From assembly GCA_002353285.1 (NCBI GenBank), contig DEJJ01000022.1, forward strand, positions 62,568 to 126,567: 64,000 bases of DNA. The letters are read 5' to 3'. The notes under the pieces were generated by a model, which saw nothing but the letters and a program-made list of their open reading frames with translations, had not been told where the DNA came from and did no database searches. Position numbers and translations under genes: made by a program. Position 1 is the stretch's first letter. Each line of letters starts with the position of its first letter. Source of the stretch: Porphyromonadaceae bacterium UBA2751 (GTDB lineage Bacteria > Bacteroidota > Bacteroidia > Bacteroidales > Muribaculaceae). Below, in pieces: positions 30,492 through 40,240 of the stretch.

Positions 30492-32141
30492 ATGGCAGAT
30501 ATACAAGAAAAAATCGGCAAGATGTGTCCCGAGGCCCAATGCGACGCCAGCGGTGAGTTCTTGCTGATTAGTGTGCCCGACAAGCAGTGGCACGATCTTG
30601 CACGAATGCTCAAGGAAGAGCTACACTTCGACTACCTTACTGCGCTGGTGGGCGTTGACTGGAAAGAGGAGCTTGGAGTGATGTACTACTTGACCAATAC
30701 CGAGACCCAGGAGATGATACACGTGAAGGTGGCTACCACCGACCGTGAGCAGCCTCGCCTTCACAGCGTGAGCGACCTGTGGGCAGTTGCCAACTATCAG
30801 GAGCGCGAGGTGTTTGACTTCTATGGCATTGAGTTCATTAATCATCCCGATATGCGTCGTTTCTTCCTTCGCAATGATTGGGTGGGATACCCATTGCGCA
30901 AGGACTATGACGATGATCCAGCAAAGAACCCTCTGCGTCTTGAAGACGAGGAAAACGAGGATAACACTTATCGCCTGGTTGAGGACGAGCAAGGCAATGT
31001 GACACGCATCGACGGCAAGGTGTTTGGCGACGAAGAGTATGTGGTCAACGTTGGTCCTCAGCATCCATCCACTCACGGTGTGATGCGCTATCGTGCCTCG
31101 ATTGAGGGCGAGCTCGTGAAGAAGGTTGACGTGGTGAGTGGCTACATACATCGCGGTATCGAGAAGATGTGTGAGAGCCTGACCTATCCACAGACGCTGC
31201 TCTACACCGAGCGAATGGACTACATGTCGGCCCACATCAACCGCCACTGCCTGTGCCTGTGCATTGAGAAGGCCATGGGTCTGGAGGTTCCTCACCGTGC
31301 TGAGTTAATCCGCATGATGATGGATGAGCTCATGCGCTTGTCGAGCCACTTGCTCAGTTACGGCTGCTTGACAATGGACCAGGGTGCGACCACAGCATTC
31401 TTCTACGGATTCCGTGAGCGCGAGCTCATTTATGATATTTTTGATAAGACCTGTGGAGCTCGCATGTCGATGAGCTACTTGACCATAGGTGGTGTTAAGA
31501 CCGACGTGCATCCCGACTTCATCAAGGACGTGCGCCATGCCTGTGACGTGATTACCAAGAACCTGAAAGAGTATCACAAACTCTTTACTGGCAACATCAT
31601 AGCCCGAAACCGCATGGTTGGCGTGGGCATTCTGGGTAAGGACGACGCCATCAATTATGCCATCACTGGCCCATCGGGACGTGCCAGCGGCCATCACTGT
31701 GACGTGCGCAAGTGCCATCCTTACTCGCTCTATAATGAGGTAGAGTTTGACGAGGTGATGTATGAGACTGGCGACTCGATGGATCGCTACATGGTGCGCA
31801 TGAAAGAGATGGAAGAGAGCATCAAGATATTGCGTCAGTGCTGCGACATGCTTGAGCAAGAAGGCATTGAGGGCGAGTACATTGCCAAGGTGCCTAAACT
31901 CATCAAATTGCCTGCTGGCCACTGGTATCAGCAGGTGGAAGGCAGCCGTGGCGCCTTTGGCGTGTATCTGGAGAGCGATGGTGATCCCAAACCATTCCAG
32001 AAGCCCTATCGCCTCCACTTCCAGAGTCCTTGCTTTAACTTGGTGGGTATTGTTGACCTCACCTGCAAGGACAACCTGATAGCCGACCTGATTACTATCA
32101 CAGCGTCGATTGACTATGTGATTCCCGATATTGACCGTTAA
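30492..32141 (+). CDS. nuoCD: NADH-quinone oxidoreductase fused subunits C and D
   Basis: 549 aa. Residues about 1-150 are NuoC (30-kDa subunit; REVFDFYGIEFINHPDMRR), followed by a short acidic linker. From about 185 comes NuoD (49-kDa subunit; NVGPQHPSTHGVMRYR, IHRGIEKMCE, ending DYVIPDIDR), which forms the quinone site with NuoB. The C-D fusion is also known in other bacteria, including E. coli, and is regular in Bacteroidetes. Only 34 bp after nuoB. Confidence 0.96.
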   Translation: MADIQEKIGKMCPEAQCDASGEFLLISVPDKQWHDLARMLKEELHFDYLTALVGVDWKEELGVMYYLTNTETQEMIHVKVATTDREQPRLHSVSDLWAVANYQEREVFDFYGIEFINHPDMRRFFLRNDWVGYPLRKDYDDDPAKNPLRLEDEENEDNTYRLVEDEQGNVTRIDGKVFGDEEYVVNVGPQHPSTHGVMRYRASIEGELVKKVDVVSGYIHRGIEKMCESLTYPQTLLYTERMDYMSAHINRHCLCLCIEKAMGLEVPHRAELIRMMMDELMRLSSHLLSYGCLTMDQGATTAFFYGFRERELIYDIFDKTCGARMSMSYLTIGGVKTDVHPDFIKDVRHACDVITKNLKEYHKLFTGNIIARNRMVGVGILGKDDAINYAITGPSGRASGHHCDVRKCHPYSLYNEVEFDEVMYETGDSMDRYMVRMKEMEESIKILRQCCDMLEQEGIEGEYIAKVPKLIKLPAGHWYQQVEGSRGAFGVYLESDGDPKPFQKPYRLHFQSPCFNLVGIVDLTCKDNLIADLITITASIDYVIPDIDR

Positions 32142-32206
32142 ACGTGCGGCAAGAGAGAAGAAAAAGATTATAAACACACATACATATTAATATACACAGA
32201 TTTATT

Positions 32207-33295
32207 ATGTTTGACTTTAGTGTAGTCACAACTTGGTTTAATGACCTGCTTACAGTGTCGGCTGGAATGCCTCAATGGCTGGCAACGACAATAGAGTGTG
32301 TGATAGTGGGCGCGTTGCTGCTGCTGGGTTACACGGTGCTCGCTATGTTCTACATCATGTATGAGCGCTGGGTGTGTGCCTGGTTCCAGTGTCGTCGTGG
32401 TCCACTGCGTGTGGGTCCTTGGGGCTCATTGCAGATATTTGCCGACGTTATCAAGATGCTTATCAAAGAGGTTGTTGACTTGTGGAAGACCGATAACTTC
32501 CTTCACAAGCTGGCTCCTTACTTTGTGCTCATAGCATCGGTGGTGGTATTTGCGTGCCTGCCTTGGGGAAAGGGCCTTCAGGCAATAGACTTCAATATTG
32601 GCGTCTTTTTCATGACAGCCGTGTCGTCGCTTGGCGTGGTTGGTATCCTGCTTGCCGGCTGGTCGAGTAATAGCAAGTACACCCTGATAGGCGCAATGCG
32701 TAGTGGCGCTCAGATGATTAGCTATGAGCTCTCGATAGGCATTGCAATGCTCACCATCGTGTGCCTGGCAGGCACGATGAGCGTGACAGGCCTTGTTGAG
32801 GCTCAGCAGAATGGCTGGTTCATCTTCACTGGTCACATTCCTGCTATTATCGCATTCATCATCTACATAATCGCTGCTACTGCTGAGACCAACCGTGGCC
32901 CGTTTGACCTTCCTGAAGCAGAGCACGAGCTCACCGCTGGTTATCACACAGAGTATTCAGGTATTCACTTTGGTTTCTTCTATCTTGCCGAGTATCTGAA
33001 TCTGTTCATTGTGTCGGGCATAGCATCGCTGCTATTCTTGGGTGGCTGGATGCCACTGCACGTTGCTGGCTGGGACGGCTTTAATGCTGTGATGGACTAC
33101 ATACCATCGACAGTGTGGTTCCTGGGCAAGGCGATACTGGTGTCGTTTATCATCATTTGGTTCAAGTGGTCGTTCCCCCGTGTGCGTATTGACCAGATGC
33201 TGGCACTTGAGTGGCGCTACTTGATGCCAATAGGCTTGTTCAACCTGGTGCTGATGGCAATCATTGTGAGCATGGGATGGCATTTTGCAGGTTAA
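32207..33295 (+). CDS. nuoH: NADH-quinone oxidoreductase subunit H
   Basis: 362 aa, about eight transmembrane helices. Holds the family motifs RRGPLRVGPWGSLQIFADV near the N-terminus, AETNRGPFDLPEAEHEL in the quinone-channel loop, and GFFYLAEYLN. Couples quinone chemistry to the membrane arm. In the usual operon nuoI follows; here the gene 46 bp downstream is atpD, with no terminator or clear promoter in the gap. Confidence 0.96.
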   Translation: MFDFSVVTTWFNDLLTVSAGMPQWLATTIECVIVGALLLLGYTVLAMFYIMYERWVCAWFQCRRGPLRVGPWGSLQIFADVIKMLIKEVVDLWKTDNFLHKLAPYFVLIASVVVFACLPWGKGLQAIDFNIGVFFMTAVSSLGVVGILLAGWSSNSKYTLIGAMRSGAQMISYELSIGIAMLTIVCLAGTMSVTGLVEAQQNGWFIFTGHIPAIIAFIIYIIAATAETNRGPFDLPEAEHELTAGYHTEYSGIHFGFFYLAEYLNLFIVSGIASLLFLGGWMPLHVAGWDGFNAVMDYIPSTVWFLGKAILVSFIIIWFKWSFPRVRIDQMLALEWRYLMPIGLFNLVLMAIIVSMGWHFAG

Positions 33296-33341
33296 AGAAA
33301 TTGAATTAAAACAATACAGCATATAAATAAATTCTCGTGAC

Positions 33342-34844
33342 ATGAACGAAAATTTCGGAAAAATAACACAGGTGATTGGTCCTGTTGTTGACGTGACATT
33401 TGAGGGCGAGGGCAATCAAGTGCCCGAGATCTACACCGCGCTGAGCGTGGCACGCCAAGACGGAACCGAGCTGATGCTTGAGGTGGAGCAACACATTGGA
33501 GAGAACACCGTGCGTTGCGTGGCAATGGACAGCACCGACGGTCTGCAGCGTGGAACAAAGGTCAAGAACTTGGGTCAGCCCATCTCGGTGCCCACAGGCG
33601 AGCAGGTGAAAGGTCGCTTGCTTAACGTGATAGGCGAGCCTATCGACCATCTTGCTGACCTCAAGGGCGGCGAGCGTCGTGCGATACATCAACCAACACC
33701 CGACTTCAGTGACCTGTCGATTTCGCAAGAGATTCTCTATACTGGTATCAAGGTTATCGACCTGATTGAGCCATTCTCGAAGGGTGGTAAGATTGGTCTC
33801 TTTGGTGGTGCTGGTGTAGGCAAGACAGTGCTCATCATGGAGCTCATTCACAACATTGCTCATGGTCACAGCGGATTCTCGGTGTTCACTGGAGTGGGAG
33901 AGCGCACCCGCGAGGGTAACGACCTGCTGCGTGAGATGATTGAGAGCGGTGTTATCAAATATGGCGACAAGTTCAAGGAGGAAATGGCCAATGGCGAGTG
34001 GAACCTCGACAGTGTAGACATGGCGGAGGTTGAAAAGAGCCAGGCCACCCTGGTTTTTGGTCAGATGAATGAGCCTCCTGGTGCACGTATGCGTGTGGCC
34101 TTGTCGGGACTTACTGTTGCCGAGCAGTTCCGTGACCAGGACGGTGGCGGCCGCGATATCCTGCTGTTTATGGATAACATCTTCCGTTTCACCCAGGCGG
34201 GTAGTGAGGTGTCGGCACTTCTTGGCCGCATGCCAAGCGCCGTGGGTTACCAACCCACCCTTGCCAGTGAGATGGGTAAGCTTCAGGAGCGTATCACCTC
34301 GACCAAGAGCGGTTCAATCACATCGGTACAGGCCGTGTATGTGCCTGCCGACGACTTGACCGACCCTGCTCCTGCTACAACTTTCAACTTCTTGGATGCA
34401 ACAACCGTGCTTAGCCGTAAGATTACTGAGCTTGGTATATATCCAGCAGTTGACCCACTGGCATCGACATCGCGCATCATGGATCCCAACATCATTGGCG
34501 AGGAGCACTATAATGTGGCTCAGCGAGTGATTCACTTGCTTCAAAAGTATAATGAGCTGCAGGACATCATTGCCATCCTTGGTGTTGATGAGCTCAGTGA
34601 TGAGGATAAGCTGGTGGTACAGCGTGCCCGTCGTGCACAGCGCTTCTTGTCGCAACCATTCTTTGTTGCCGAGCAGTTTACAGGTGTTCCTGGTGTGATG
34701 GTGCCACTGAATGAGACGATTCGTGGCTTCAAGATGATTCTTGACGGCGAGGTTGATGACCTTCCTGAGCAGGCGTTCCTGAACGTGGGAACCATCGACG
34801 ATGCTATTGCCAAGGGCAAGAAGCTGCTTGAGCAAGTGGGATAA
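33342..34844 (+). CDS. atpD: ATP synthase F1 beta subunit
   Basis: 500 aa catalytic subunit. Walker A GGAGVGKT, catalytic Glu in GVGERTREGNDL, Walker B LLFMDNIFRFTQAGSEVSALLGR, and the DELSD loop (here GVDELSDEDK). First of eight ATP synthase genes in the order D-C-B-E-F-H-A-G, the Bacteroidetes pattern. Follows nuoH directly. A 7-bp repeat array begins at the base after its stop. Confidence 0.98.
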   Translation: MNENFGKITQVIGPVVDVTFEGEGNQVPEIYTALSVARQDGTELMLEVEQHIGENTVRCVAMDSTDGLQRGTKVKNLGQPISVPTGEQVKGRLLNVIGEPIDHLADLKGGERRAIHQPTPDFSDLSISQEILYTGIKVIDLIEPFSKGGKIGLFGGAGVGKTVLIMELIHNIAHGHSGFSVFTGVGERTREGNDLLREMIESGVIKYGDKFKEEMANGEWNLDSVDMAEVEKSQATLVFGQMNEPPGARMRVALSGLTVAEQFRDQDGGGRDILLFMDNIFRFTQAGSEVSALLGRMPSAVGYQPTLASEMGKLQERITSTKSGSITSVQAVYVPADDLTDPAPATTFNFLDATTVLSRKITELGIYPAVDPLASTSRIMDPNIIGEEHYNVAQRVIHLLQKYNELQDIIAILGVDELSDEDKLVVQRARRAQRFLSQPFFVAEQFTGVPGVMVPLNETIRGFKMILDGEVDDLPEQAFLNVGTIDDAIAKGKKLLEQVG

Positions 34845-34907
34845 TCAGAAGTCAGAGATCAGAAGTCAGAGATCAGATTTCAGAAGTCGGATTTCAGAGA
34901 TCAGGAA
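34845..34907. repeat. Heptanucleotide TCAGANN array between atpD and atpC
   Basis: Nine units in exact 7-base steps from 34845 (TCAGAAG, TCAGAGA, TCAGAAG, TCAGAGA, TCAGATT, TCAGAAG, TCGGATT, TCAGAGA, TCAGGAA), starting directly after the atpD stop codon. Confidence 0.9.
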
Positions 34908-34956
34908 TTAAAGAACAGAATAAGGTAACACTTACAATTAAAAGACACGATACACT

Positions 34957-35190
34957 ATGACACTGAAAATTATTTCGGCCGAGAAGATTGAGTTTGAGGG
35001 CAATGTTGAGCAAGTGACCTTGCCTGGCAGCTTGGGCTCTTTTCAAATCTTGAACAACCATGCCGCGCTCGTGTCGTCGCTTGTGCCAGGCACAATGTCT
35101 TATGTTGCTGGTGAGAGCACGATAGAGCAAGAGATCAAGGGCGGCATTGTCGATGTTAAGGATAATGTGGTGAGTGTGTGTCTTTATTAA
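34957..35190 (+). CDS. atpC: ATP synthase F1 epsilon subunit, short form
   Basis: 77 aa, covering only the N-terminal beta-sandwich (VTLPGSLGSFQILNNHAALVSSL). The C-terminal helical hairpin that inhibits ATP hydrolysis in longer epsilon subunits is absent, so this enzyme would lack that brake; the short form is common in Bacteroidetes. The gap to atpB is 28 bp, so there is no small gene between atpC and atpB. Confidence 0.93.
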   Translation: MTLKIISAEKIEFEGNVEQVTLPGSLGSFQILNNHAALVSSLVPGTMSYVAGESTIEQEIKGGIVDVKDNVVSVCLY

Positions 35191-35218
35191 AAATGATATT
35201 AGTTAACTCTCTTTATTT

Positions 35219-36313
35219 ATGAAGAAAGTAATAACAGCAATAGTCGCAGTGGTGATACTTGCGCTCATGGCATGGGGATATGCACAAAGTGCATCCCATC
35301 ACGGTCATGGTGAGGCTAAGGTGAACCCCAAGGAGACCATCTTTGAGCACCTGGGCGACACCTATGGCTGGGAGGTCCCCTTCTCGCACACCAAGAAGAT
35401 TCCATTGCCCATCATTGCCTTCGACCAGCAGGGAGCATTGCATTGCTTCATGTCGAGTCGGGTCACTGGTGGTGACACCTGGCAAGATGGTGACGCCAGC
35501 TTCAAGATTTCGACCGATGCCGATGGTGGCTATAAGGGCAAGCTGGTGCAGGTGCTTGGCGATGGCAGTGAGTACCGTCCATGGGATTTCTCAATCACCA
35601 AGAACGTGCTTGGAATCCTCATCGCAGCGGCACTGGTGATATTGATGGCGATGAGCCTGCGCAGGTGGTACAAGCGCGAGGGCATGAAAGGTCCACGTGG
35701 ATTTAAGGGCATGCTTGAGCTAATTATCGACTTTGTGTACACCGACACTATTAAGCCCATTATGGGCAAGGAGGCCCCCAAATATGGTCCTTACTTGCTC
35801 ACGGCATTCTTCTTCATTCTCACGATGAACTTGCTGGGACTGATAGTTATATTCCCTGGCGGCGCCAACCTGACTGGCAACCTTGCCGTGACCATGGTGC
35901 TTGCCTTGATAACCTTCTTTGTGACAAATCTTACAGGCACAAAGCATTACTGGAAGGACATCTTCTGGCCTGATGTGCCCATGGCATTGAAGTGCCCGGT
36001 GCCCATGATGCCACTGATTGAGTTCCTTGGCATCTTGACCAAGCCCTTGGCACTGATGGTCCGTCTGTTTGCTAACATGCTTGGTGGTCACATGGTGGTT
36101 ATTGTGTTGATATTGTTGATTATGGTATTTGCGCAGATGTTTGGCACAGCAGTTGGTGCAGGCACCGCCATTATCTCGGTGTTGCTGTCGCTGTTCATGC
36201 TTGTGCTTGACACGCTTATTAGCTTCATTCAAGCATTTGTGTTCACCCTGTTGTCAACAATCTTCATCTCGATGGCTCACATTCATGAGGAGCCTAAAGC
36301 CGTGACTGAATAA
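35219..36313 (+). CDS. atpB: ATP synthase Fo subunit a
   Basis: 364 aa, longer than E. coli subunit a (271 aa) because of an N-terminal signal-like helix and a periplasmic region rich in His/Gly (SASHHGHGEAKVNPKE). The essential Arg is Arg282 in ALMVRLFANMLGGH. Five or six transmembrane helices. Forms the proton half-channels against the c ring. Confidence 0.95.
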   Translation: MKKVITAIVAVVILALMAWGYAQSASHHGHGEAKVNPKETIFEHLGDTYGWEVPFSHTKKIPLPIIAFDQQGALHCFMSSRVTGGDTWQDGDASFKISTDADGGYKGKLVQVLGDGSEYRPWDFSITKNVLGILIAAALVILMAMSLRRWYKREGMKGPRGFKGMLELIIDFVYTDTIKPIMGKEAPKYGPYLLTAFFFILTMNLLGLIVIFPGGANLTGNLAVTMVLALITFFVTNLTGTKHYWKDIFWPDVPMALKCPVPMMPLIEFLGILTKPLALMVRLFANMLGGHMVVIVLILLIMVFAQMFGTAVGAGTAIISVLLSLFMLVLDTLISFIQAFVFTLLSTIFISMAHIHEEPKAVTE

Positions 36314-36348
36314 TAAAAAAACAAAAATAATAACAATTAAAACATTTA

Positions 36349-36606
36349 ATGACTATGTTAGGATTAATTTTAGCTCAAGCAGCAGGCGTAGGTGTTGCTA
36401 AATTGGGAGCATGCATTGGTGCAGGTATCGCAGCGATTGCTGCAGGTATTGGTATTGGCCGCATTGGTGGCTCGGCTATGGAGTCGATTGCCCGTCAGCC
36501 CGAATCGACAGGCGACATTCGTACCAACATGATTGTGATTGCCGCTCTTATCGAGGGTGTTGCTCTCATCGCACTGATTGTTTGTATCCTTGCCCTTTTC
36601 GTTTAA
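36349..36606 (+). CDS. atpE: ATP synthase Fo subunit c
   Basis: 85 aa hairpin of two helices. Polar loop ARQPES at 48-53. The ion-carrying carboxylate is Glu69 in AALIEGVALIAL. No Ser/Thr directly follows Glu69 and the first helix lacks the Gln of sodium-type rings, so proton coupling is expected. A second start codon two residues in (36355) is also possible. Confidence 0.96.
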   Translation: MTMLGLILAQAAGVGVAKLGACIGAGIAAIAAGIGIGRIGGSAMESIARQPESTGDIRTNMIVIAALIEGVALIALIVCILALFV

Positions 36607-36631
36607 TCACCCTTCAAAGAAAGGTTTTTAG

Positions 36632-37129
36632 ATGGAACTGTTTAAGCCTGAATTTGGCCTGGTGTTCTGGATGTTCTTGGCATTTGCATGCCTCTACTTC
36701 ATCCTGGCAAAGTGGGCGTGGCCTTTCATCATCAAGAGCATGGACGACCGTGCCAAGCTCATTGATGAGGGTGTGGCCTATGCTCAGGAGGCGAAGTCGA
36801 AGCTCGACAATGCCAAGCGCGATGCCGACGCTCTGCTCGCCGACGCTCGCAAGCAACAGGCCGACATTTTGCGCGAGGCAGCCAAGATGAAAACCGATAT
36901 CATCGAGCAGGCTAAGGCCGAGGCTGCTGTCGAGGCAAAGAAAGTGACCGATGCCGCTCAAGTGACTATAGAACAGTCACGTAAGGAGAGTGAGCATCAG
37001 TTGCGTCAGGACGTTGGTGCCTATGCATTGCAGATTGCCGAGCAGGTGATTCGCCGCAACATGAGCGACGACAAGGCACAGCGCGACCTGGTGAAGAAAC
37101 TACTTAACGAGGTTGAAACTAGTAACTAA
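36632..37129 (+). CDS. atpF: ATP synthase Fo subunit b
   Basis: 165 aa. One N-terminal membrane helix (FWMFLAFACLYFILAKWAWPF), then a long, charged Ala/Lys/Glu-rich helix (about 40-150) that dimerises as the peripheral stalk. 25 bp after atpE. Confidence 0.95.
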   Translation: MELFKPEFGLVFWMFLAFACLYFILAKWAWPFIIKSMDDRAKLIDEGVAYAQEAKSKLDNAKRDADALLADARKQQADILREAAKMKTDIIEQAKAEAAVEAKKVTDAAQVTIEQSRKESEHQLRQDVGAYALQIAEQVIRRNMSDDKAQRDLVKKLLNEVETSN

Positions 37130-37137
37130 TCAACACG

Positions 37138-37677
37138 ATGAACGACGGACTTATTCCCAACCGATATGCAAAAGCGCTATTCAAGCTCTCGCAGGAGCTT
37201 GGCGACACGGCTGCAGTCTATGACCAGATGAAGCAGCTCGATGTGGCTTATGCTGCGGAGGCTGGCTTGAAAAAAGCTGTGAACAATCCCTTCTTGCCAG
37301 TGGCCGACAAGCTAAAGTTGCTGTGCTCGGCTTCGGGTTCGGAGGCTGGTGGCACTTTGGCTCGGTTCATGGAGTTGGTTATCAAGAACAACCGAATCGA
37401 CTTTTTGCGCTCCATAGCACTGGCATTCATGAAGCAATACCGTGAGCTCAATGGCATCGCAAAGGTTGAGGTCGTTACCGCCACACCACTTGGCGATGAC
37501 GAGATAAACGATATAGTCGATGTGGTGAGGTCGCAGCTGGGCGGCAAGACCATTGAGCTTACCAAGAATGTGGATCCTGCACTGATAGGTGGTTTCACGG
37601 TCGATGTTGACTCGCGCGTGCTCGACGCATCGGTGAAAAGTCAATTAGAAAAATTGCGTTTAAAACTCCTAAGTTAA
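37138..37677 (+). CDS. atpH: ATP synthase F1 delta subunit
   Basis: 179 aa. Begins with the family pattern IPNRYAKALFKLSQE and has the C-terminal block IGGFTVDVDSRVLDASVKSQL. Connects the peripheral stalk to alpha. 8 bp after atpF and 10 bp before atpA. Confidence 0.95.
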   Translation: MNDGLIPNRYAKALFKLSQELGDTAAVYDQMKQLDVAYAAEAGLKKAVNNPFLPVADKLKLLCSASGSEAGGTLARFMELVIKNNRIDFLRSIALAFMKQYRELNGIAKVEVVTATPLGDDEINDIVDVVRSQLGGKTIELTKNVDPALIGGFTVDVDSRVLDASVKSQLEKLRLKLLS

Positions 37678-37687
37678 AAAGAGTGAG

Positions 37688-39268
37688 ATGATAAACCCAA
37701 GTGAAATATCTGAAATACTGAAGCAGCAACTCAGCGACATTGAGAGGACGGTGTCGTTTGAGGAGGTGGGCACAGTGCTTGAGGTGGGCGATGGCGTGGC
37801 TCATGTTTACGGACTTGAGAACGTTGAGGCCAATGAGCTCGTCGAGTTTGAAAACGGAGTCACAGGCGTTGCGATGAACCTTGAAGAGAGCAACGTGGGT
37901 GTGATTCTGATGGACAAGGTGGACAGCGTTGCCGAGGGCATGAAGGTGCGTCGCACAGGCCAGATCGCCTCAATTCCAGTGGGCGAGGGTCTGTTAGGAC
38001 GTGTTATCAACGTGCTTGGTGAGCCCCTCGACGGCAAGGGCCCTATTGAGGGTGAACTCGTGCGCTTGCCGCTTGAGCGCAAGGCTCCAGGCGTTATCTT
38101 CCGCCAGCCTGTGAATCAGCCACTGCAGACCGGCCTCAAGGCCATTGATTCAATGATTCCAATTGGTCGGGGTCAGCGTGAGCTTATCATTGGTGACCGC
38201 CAGATTGGCAAAACAGCCATAGCTGTTGACACAATAATTAATCAGAAGGCTGAATATGATGCTGGCAAGCCAGTTTACTGCATCTATGTTGCAATTGGCC
38301 AGAAGGCATCGACAGTTGCTGCACTCGTCAACCAGCTCAACCAGCATGGTGCCATGCCTTATAGCGTGGTAATTGCCGCTACGGCAGCCGACTCGGCTTC
38401 GATGCGCTATTATGCGCCATTTGCTGGTGCTGCTATTGGTGAGTACTTCCGCGACACAGGCCGTGATGCTCTTGTGGTATATGACGACTTGTCGAAGCAA
38501 GCTGTAGCCTATCGTGAGATTTCCCTTATCCTCAAGCGCCCATCGGGACGTGAGGCTTATCCTGGCGATATCTTCTATCTGCACAGCCGCTTGCTCGAGC
38601 GTGCCGCTAAGATTAATGATAACCAAAAGGTTGCCGAGGCCATGAACGACCTCCCTGCTGCCCTCAAGGGCAAAGTGAAAGGTGGTGGCTCGCTCACAGC
38701 ATTGCCTATTATTGAGACTCAGGCTGGTGATGTGAGTGCCTATATTCCAACCAATGTGATTTCAATCACCGATGGTCAGATTTACCTTGAGACAGCATTG
38801 TTCAACAATGGTATTCGTCCTGCTGTGAATGTGGGTATCTCGGTATCGCGTGTGGGTGGTAATGCCCAGATCAAGGCGATGAAGAAGGTTGCTGGAACTT
38901 TGAAGATTGCTCAGGCGCAGTTCCGTGAGCTCGAGTCGTTTACCAAATTTGGTGGTGACATCGACCCTGTTACCGCTCGCACCATTGACACAGGTCGCAA
39001 GAATGAGCGTCTGCTTGTTCAGCCTCAATATCAACCAGTACCCGTAGAGGAGCAGATTGCTGTGATTTATTGTGGTGTGAACGGCTTGCTCGAGAATGTG
39101 CCTATGGATAAAGTTCCCGAGTTTGAGGAGCTGCTCATCCAGTACTTGCACGCAAAGCATCAGGCCGATGTGCTTGATGTGCTGAAGAGCGGCAAGATTG
39201 ACGATGACGTGATGGCAAGGCTCAAGGAAGCAGCAGCCGAGATTTCAGGCAAGTATAAAGCTCGATAA
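37688..39268 (+). CDS. atpA: ATP synthase F1 alpha subunit
   Basis: 526 aa, non-catalytic nucleotide-binding subunit. Walker A is GDRQIGKT, with Ile where Thr is common. Other blocks: SMIPIGRGQRELIIGDRQ, AYREISLILKRPSGREAYPG, and the arginine-finger region SVSRVGGNAQ. Family length is normal. Confidence 0.98.
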   Translation: MINPSEISEILKQQLSDIERTVSFEEVGTVLEVGDGVAHVYGLENVEANELVEFENGVTGVAMNLEESNVGVILMDKVDSVAEGMKVRRTGQIASIPVGEGLLGRVINVLGEPLDGKGPIEGELVRLPLERKAPGVIFRQPVNQPLQTGLKAIDSMIPIGRGQRELIIGDRQIGKTAIAVDTIINQKAEYDAGKPVYCIYVAIGQKASTVAALVNQLNQHGAMPYSVVIAATAADSASMRYYAPFAGAAIGEYFRDTGRDALVVYDDLSKQAVAYREISLILKRPSGREAYPGDIFYLHSRLLERAAKINDNQKVAEAMNDLPAALKGKVKGGGSLTALPIIETQAGDVSAYIPTNVISITDGQIYLETALFNNGIRPAVNVGISVSRVGGNAQIKAMKKVAGTLKIAQAQFRELESFTKFGGDIDPVTARTIDTGRKNERLLVQPQYQPVPVEEQIAVIYCGVNGLLENVPMDKVPEFEELLIQYLHAKHQADVLDVLKSGKIDDDVMARLKEAAAEISGKYKAR

Positions 39269-39298
39269 TATTGTTGATTTTTAAGGTTTAAGCTTTTA

Positions 39299-40186
39299 AT
39301 GGCAACACTTCGAGAACTTAAAGGACGCATTGGCTCGGTTGCTTCGACCGAGAAGACCACAAGCGCGATGAAGATGATATCGTCGGCCAAGATGCACAAG
39401 GCCACAGGTCAGTTGCAGCGCCTGAAGCCCTATCGTGGCATGGTGCGCGACGTGCTAAGCCACCTGCTCGTTACTGATCAGGAATTCTCGTCGCCTCTCA
39501 TTGAGGAGCGCGAGGTTAAGAGTGTGGCACTGGTTGTTTACGGCAGCGACGATGGCTTGTGTGGAGCGTTCAATATAAATATCTTCAAGAAACTGCTCGA
39601 GGCAATTGATGCTATGCGCGCGCAGTATGGGAAAGAGTTGAAGTTGACCATCCTGCCCGTTGGTAAGAAGATGTCGAAAGCAGTCCACAAGATTGAGTCG
39701 AAGAATATCAAAGTTGAGGACGTGCCTGGCATTAACACCCGCAGCACCATGGAAGAGCTTACCGACTTTACCGAGTTGCTGCGCAGCCGATTTGTCGACC
39801 ACATTTACGATAGGGTTGATGTGGCCTACATGCAATATGTTAGTTCGAGCCGGCAGCTAATGATGCGAGAACAACTGTTGCCCCTGAGTTCACAGGCCCT
39901 GGCAAAGGATGTTGACCCTCGTGCAGCAGCGAGTCCTTGCATCTTTGAGCCCGATGCTAACAGCATCTTCAACAGTGTGCTGCCATTGCACTTGCGCTCC
40001 ACCATGCAGGAAGTGTTTGTTTCAAGCGCGGCCTCGGAGCAAGCAGCGCGCGTGATGGCCATGCAGACTGCTAGTGACAATGCTGCCGAGTTGCTCGAGG
40101 AGTTGAATCTTGAATACAACAAGTTGCGTCAGCAGAGCATTACCACCGAGCTGCTCGACATCCTGGGCGGTCAAGTGGAGCGATAG
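39299..40186 (+). CDS. atpG: ATP synthase F1 gamma subunit
   Basis: 295 aa rotor subunit. N-terminal coiled-coil helix (LRELKGRIGSVASTEKTTSAMKMI, residues about 4-27 read in two parts), GSDDGLCGAFN in the middle, and a C-terminal helix AMQTASDNAAELLEELNLEYN. Last gene of the atp block; a hairpin and nuoI follow. Confidence 0.96.
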   Translation: MATLRELKGRIGSVASTEKTTSAMKMISSAKMHKATGQLQRLKPYRGMVRDVLSHLLVTDQEFSSPLIEEREVKSVALVVYGSDDGLCGAFNINIFKKLLEAIDAMRAQYGKELKLTILPVGKKMSKAVHKIESKNIKVEDVPGINTRSTMEELTDFTELLRSRFVDHIYDRVDVAYMQYVSSSRQLMMREQLLPLSSQALAKDVDPRAAASPCIFEPDANSIFNSVLPLHLRSTMQEVFVSSAASEQAARVMAMQTASDNAAELLEELNLEYNKLRQQSITTELLDILGGQVER

Positions 40187-40205
40187 AATGAAATCAAGAA
40201 GCCGC

Positions 40206-40240
40206 CGGTGTCTTGAATGATTATGCCTGTCAAGACACCG
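40206..40240 (+). promoter_or_regulatory. Hairpin at the atpG-nuoI junction
   Basis: CGGTGTCTTGA (40206-40216) pairs perfectly with TCAAGACACCG (40230-40240). No T run follows, so it is not a standard terminator; it may be a processing or stability element, or a decayed terminator of the atp block. The 140-bp gap holds no good promoter. Confidence 0.6.

Noticed and set aside
36349..36606. Sodium-coupled c ring
   Set aside because: The Gln and Ser/Thr ligands around the ion-binding Glu of sodium rings are absent.
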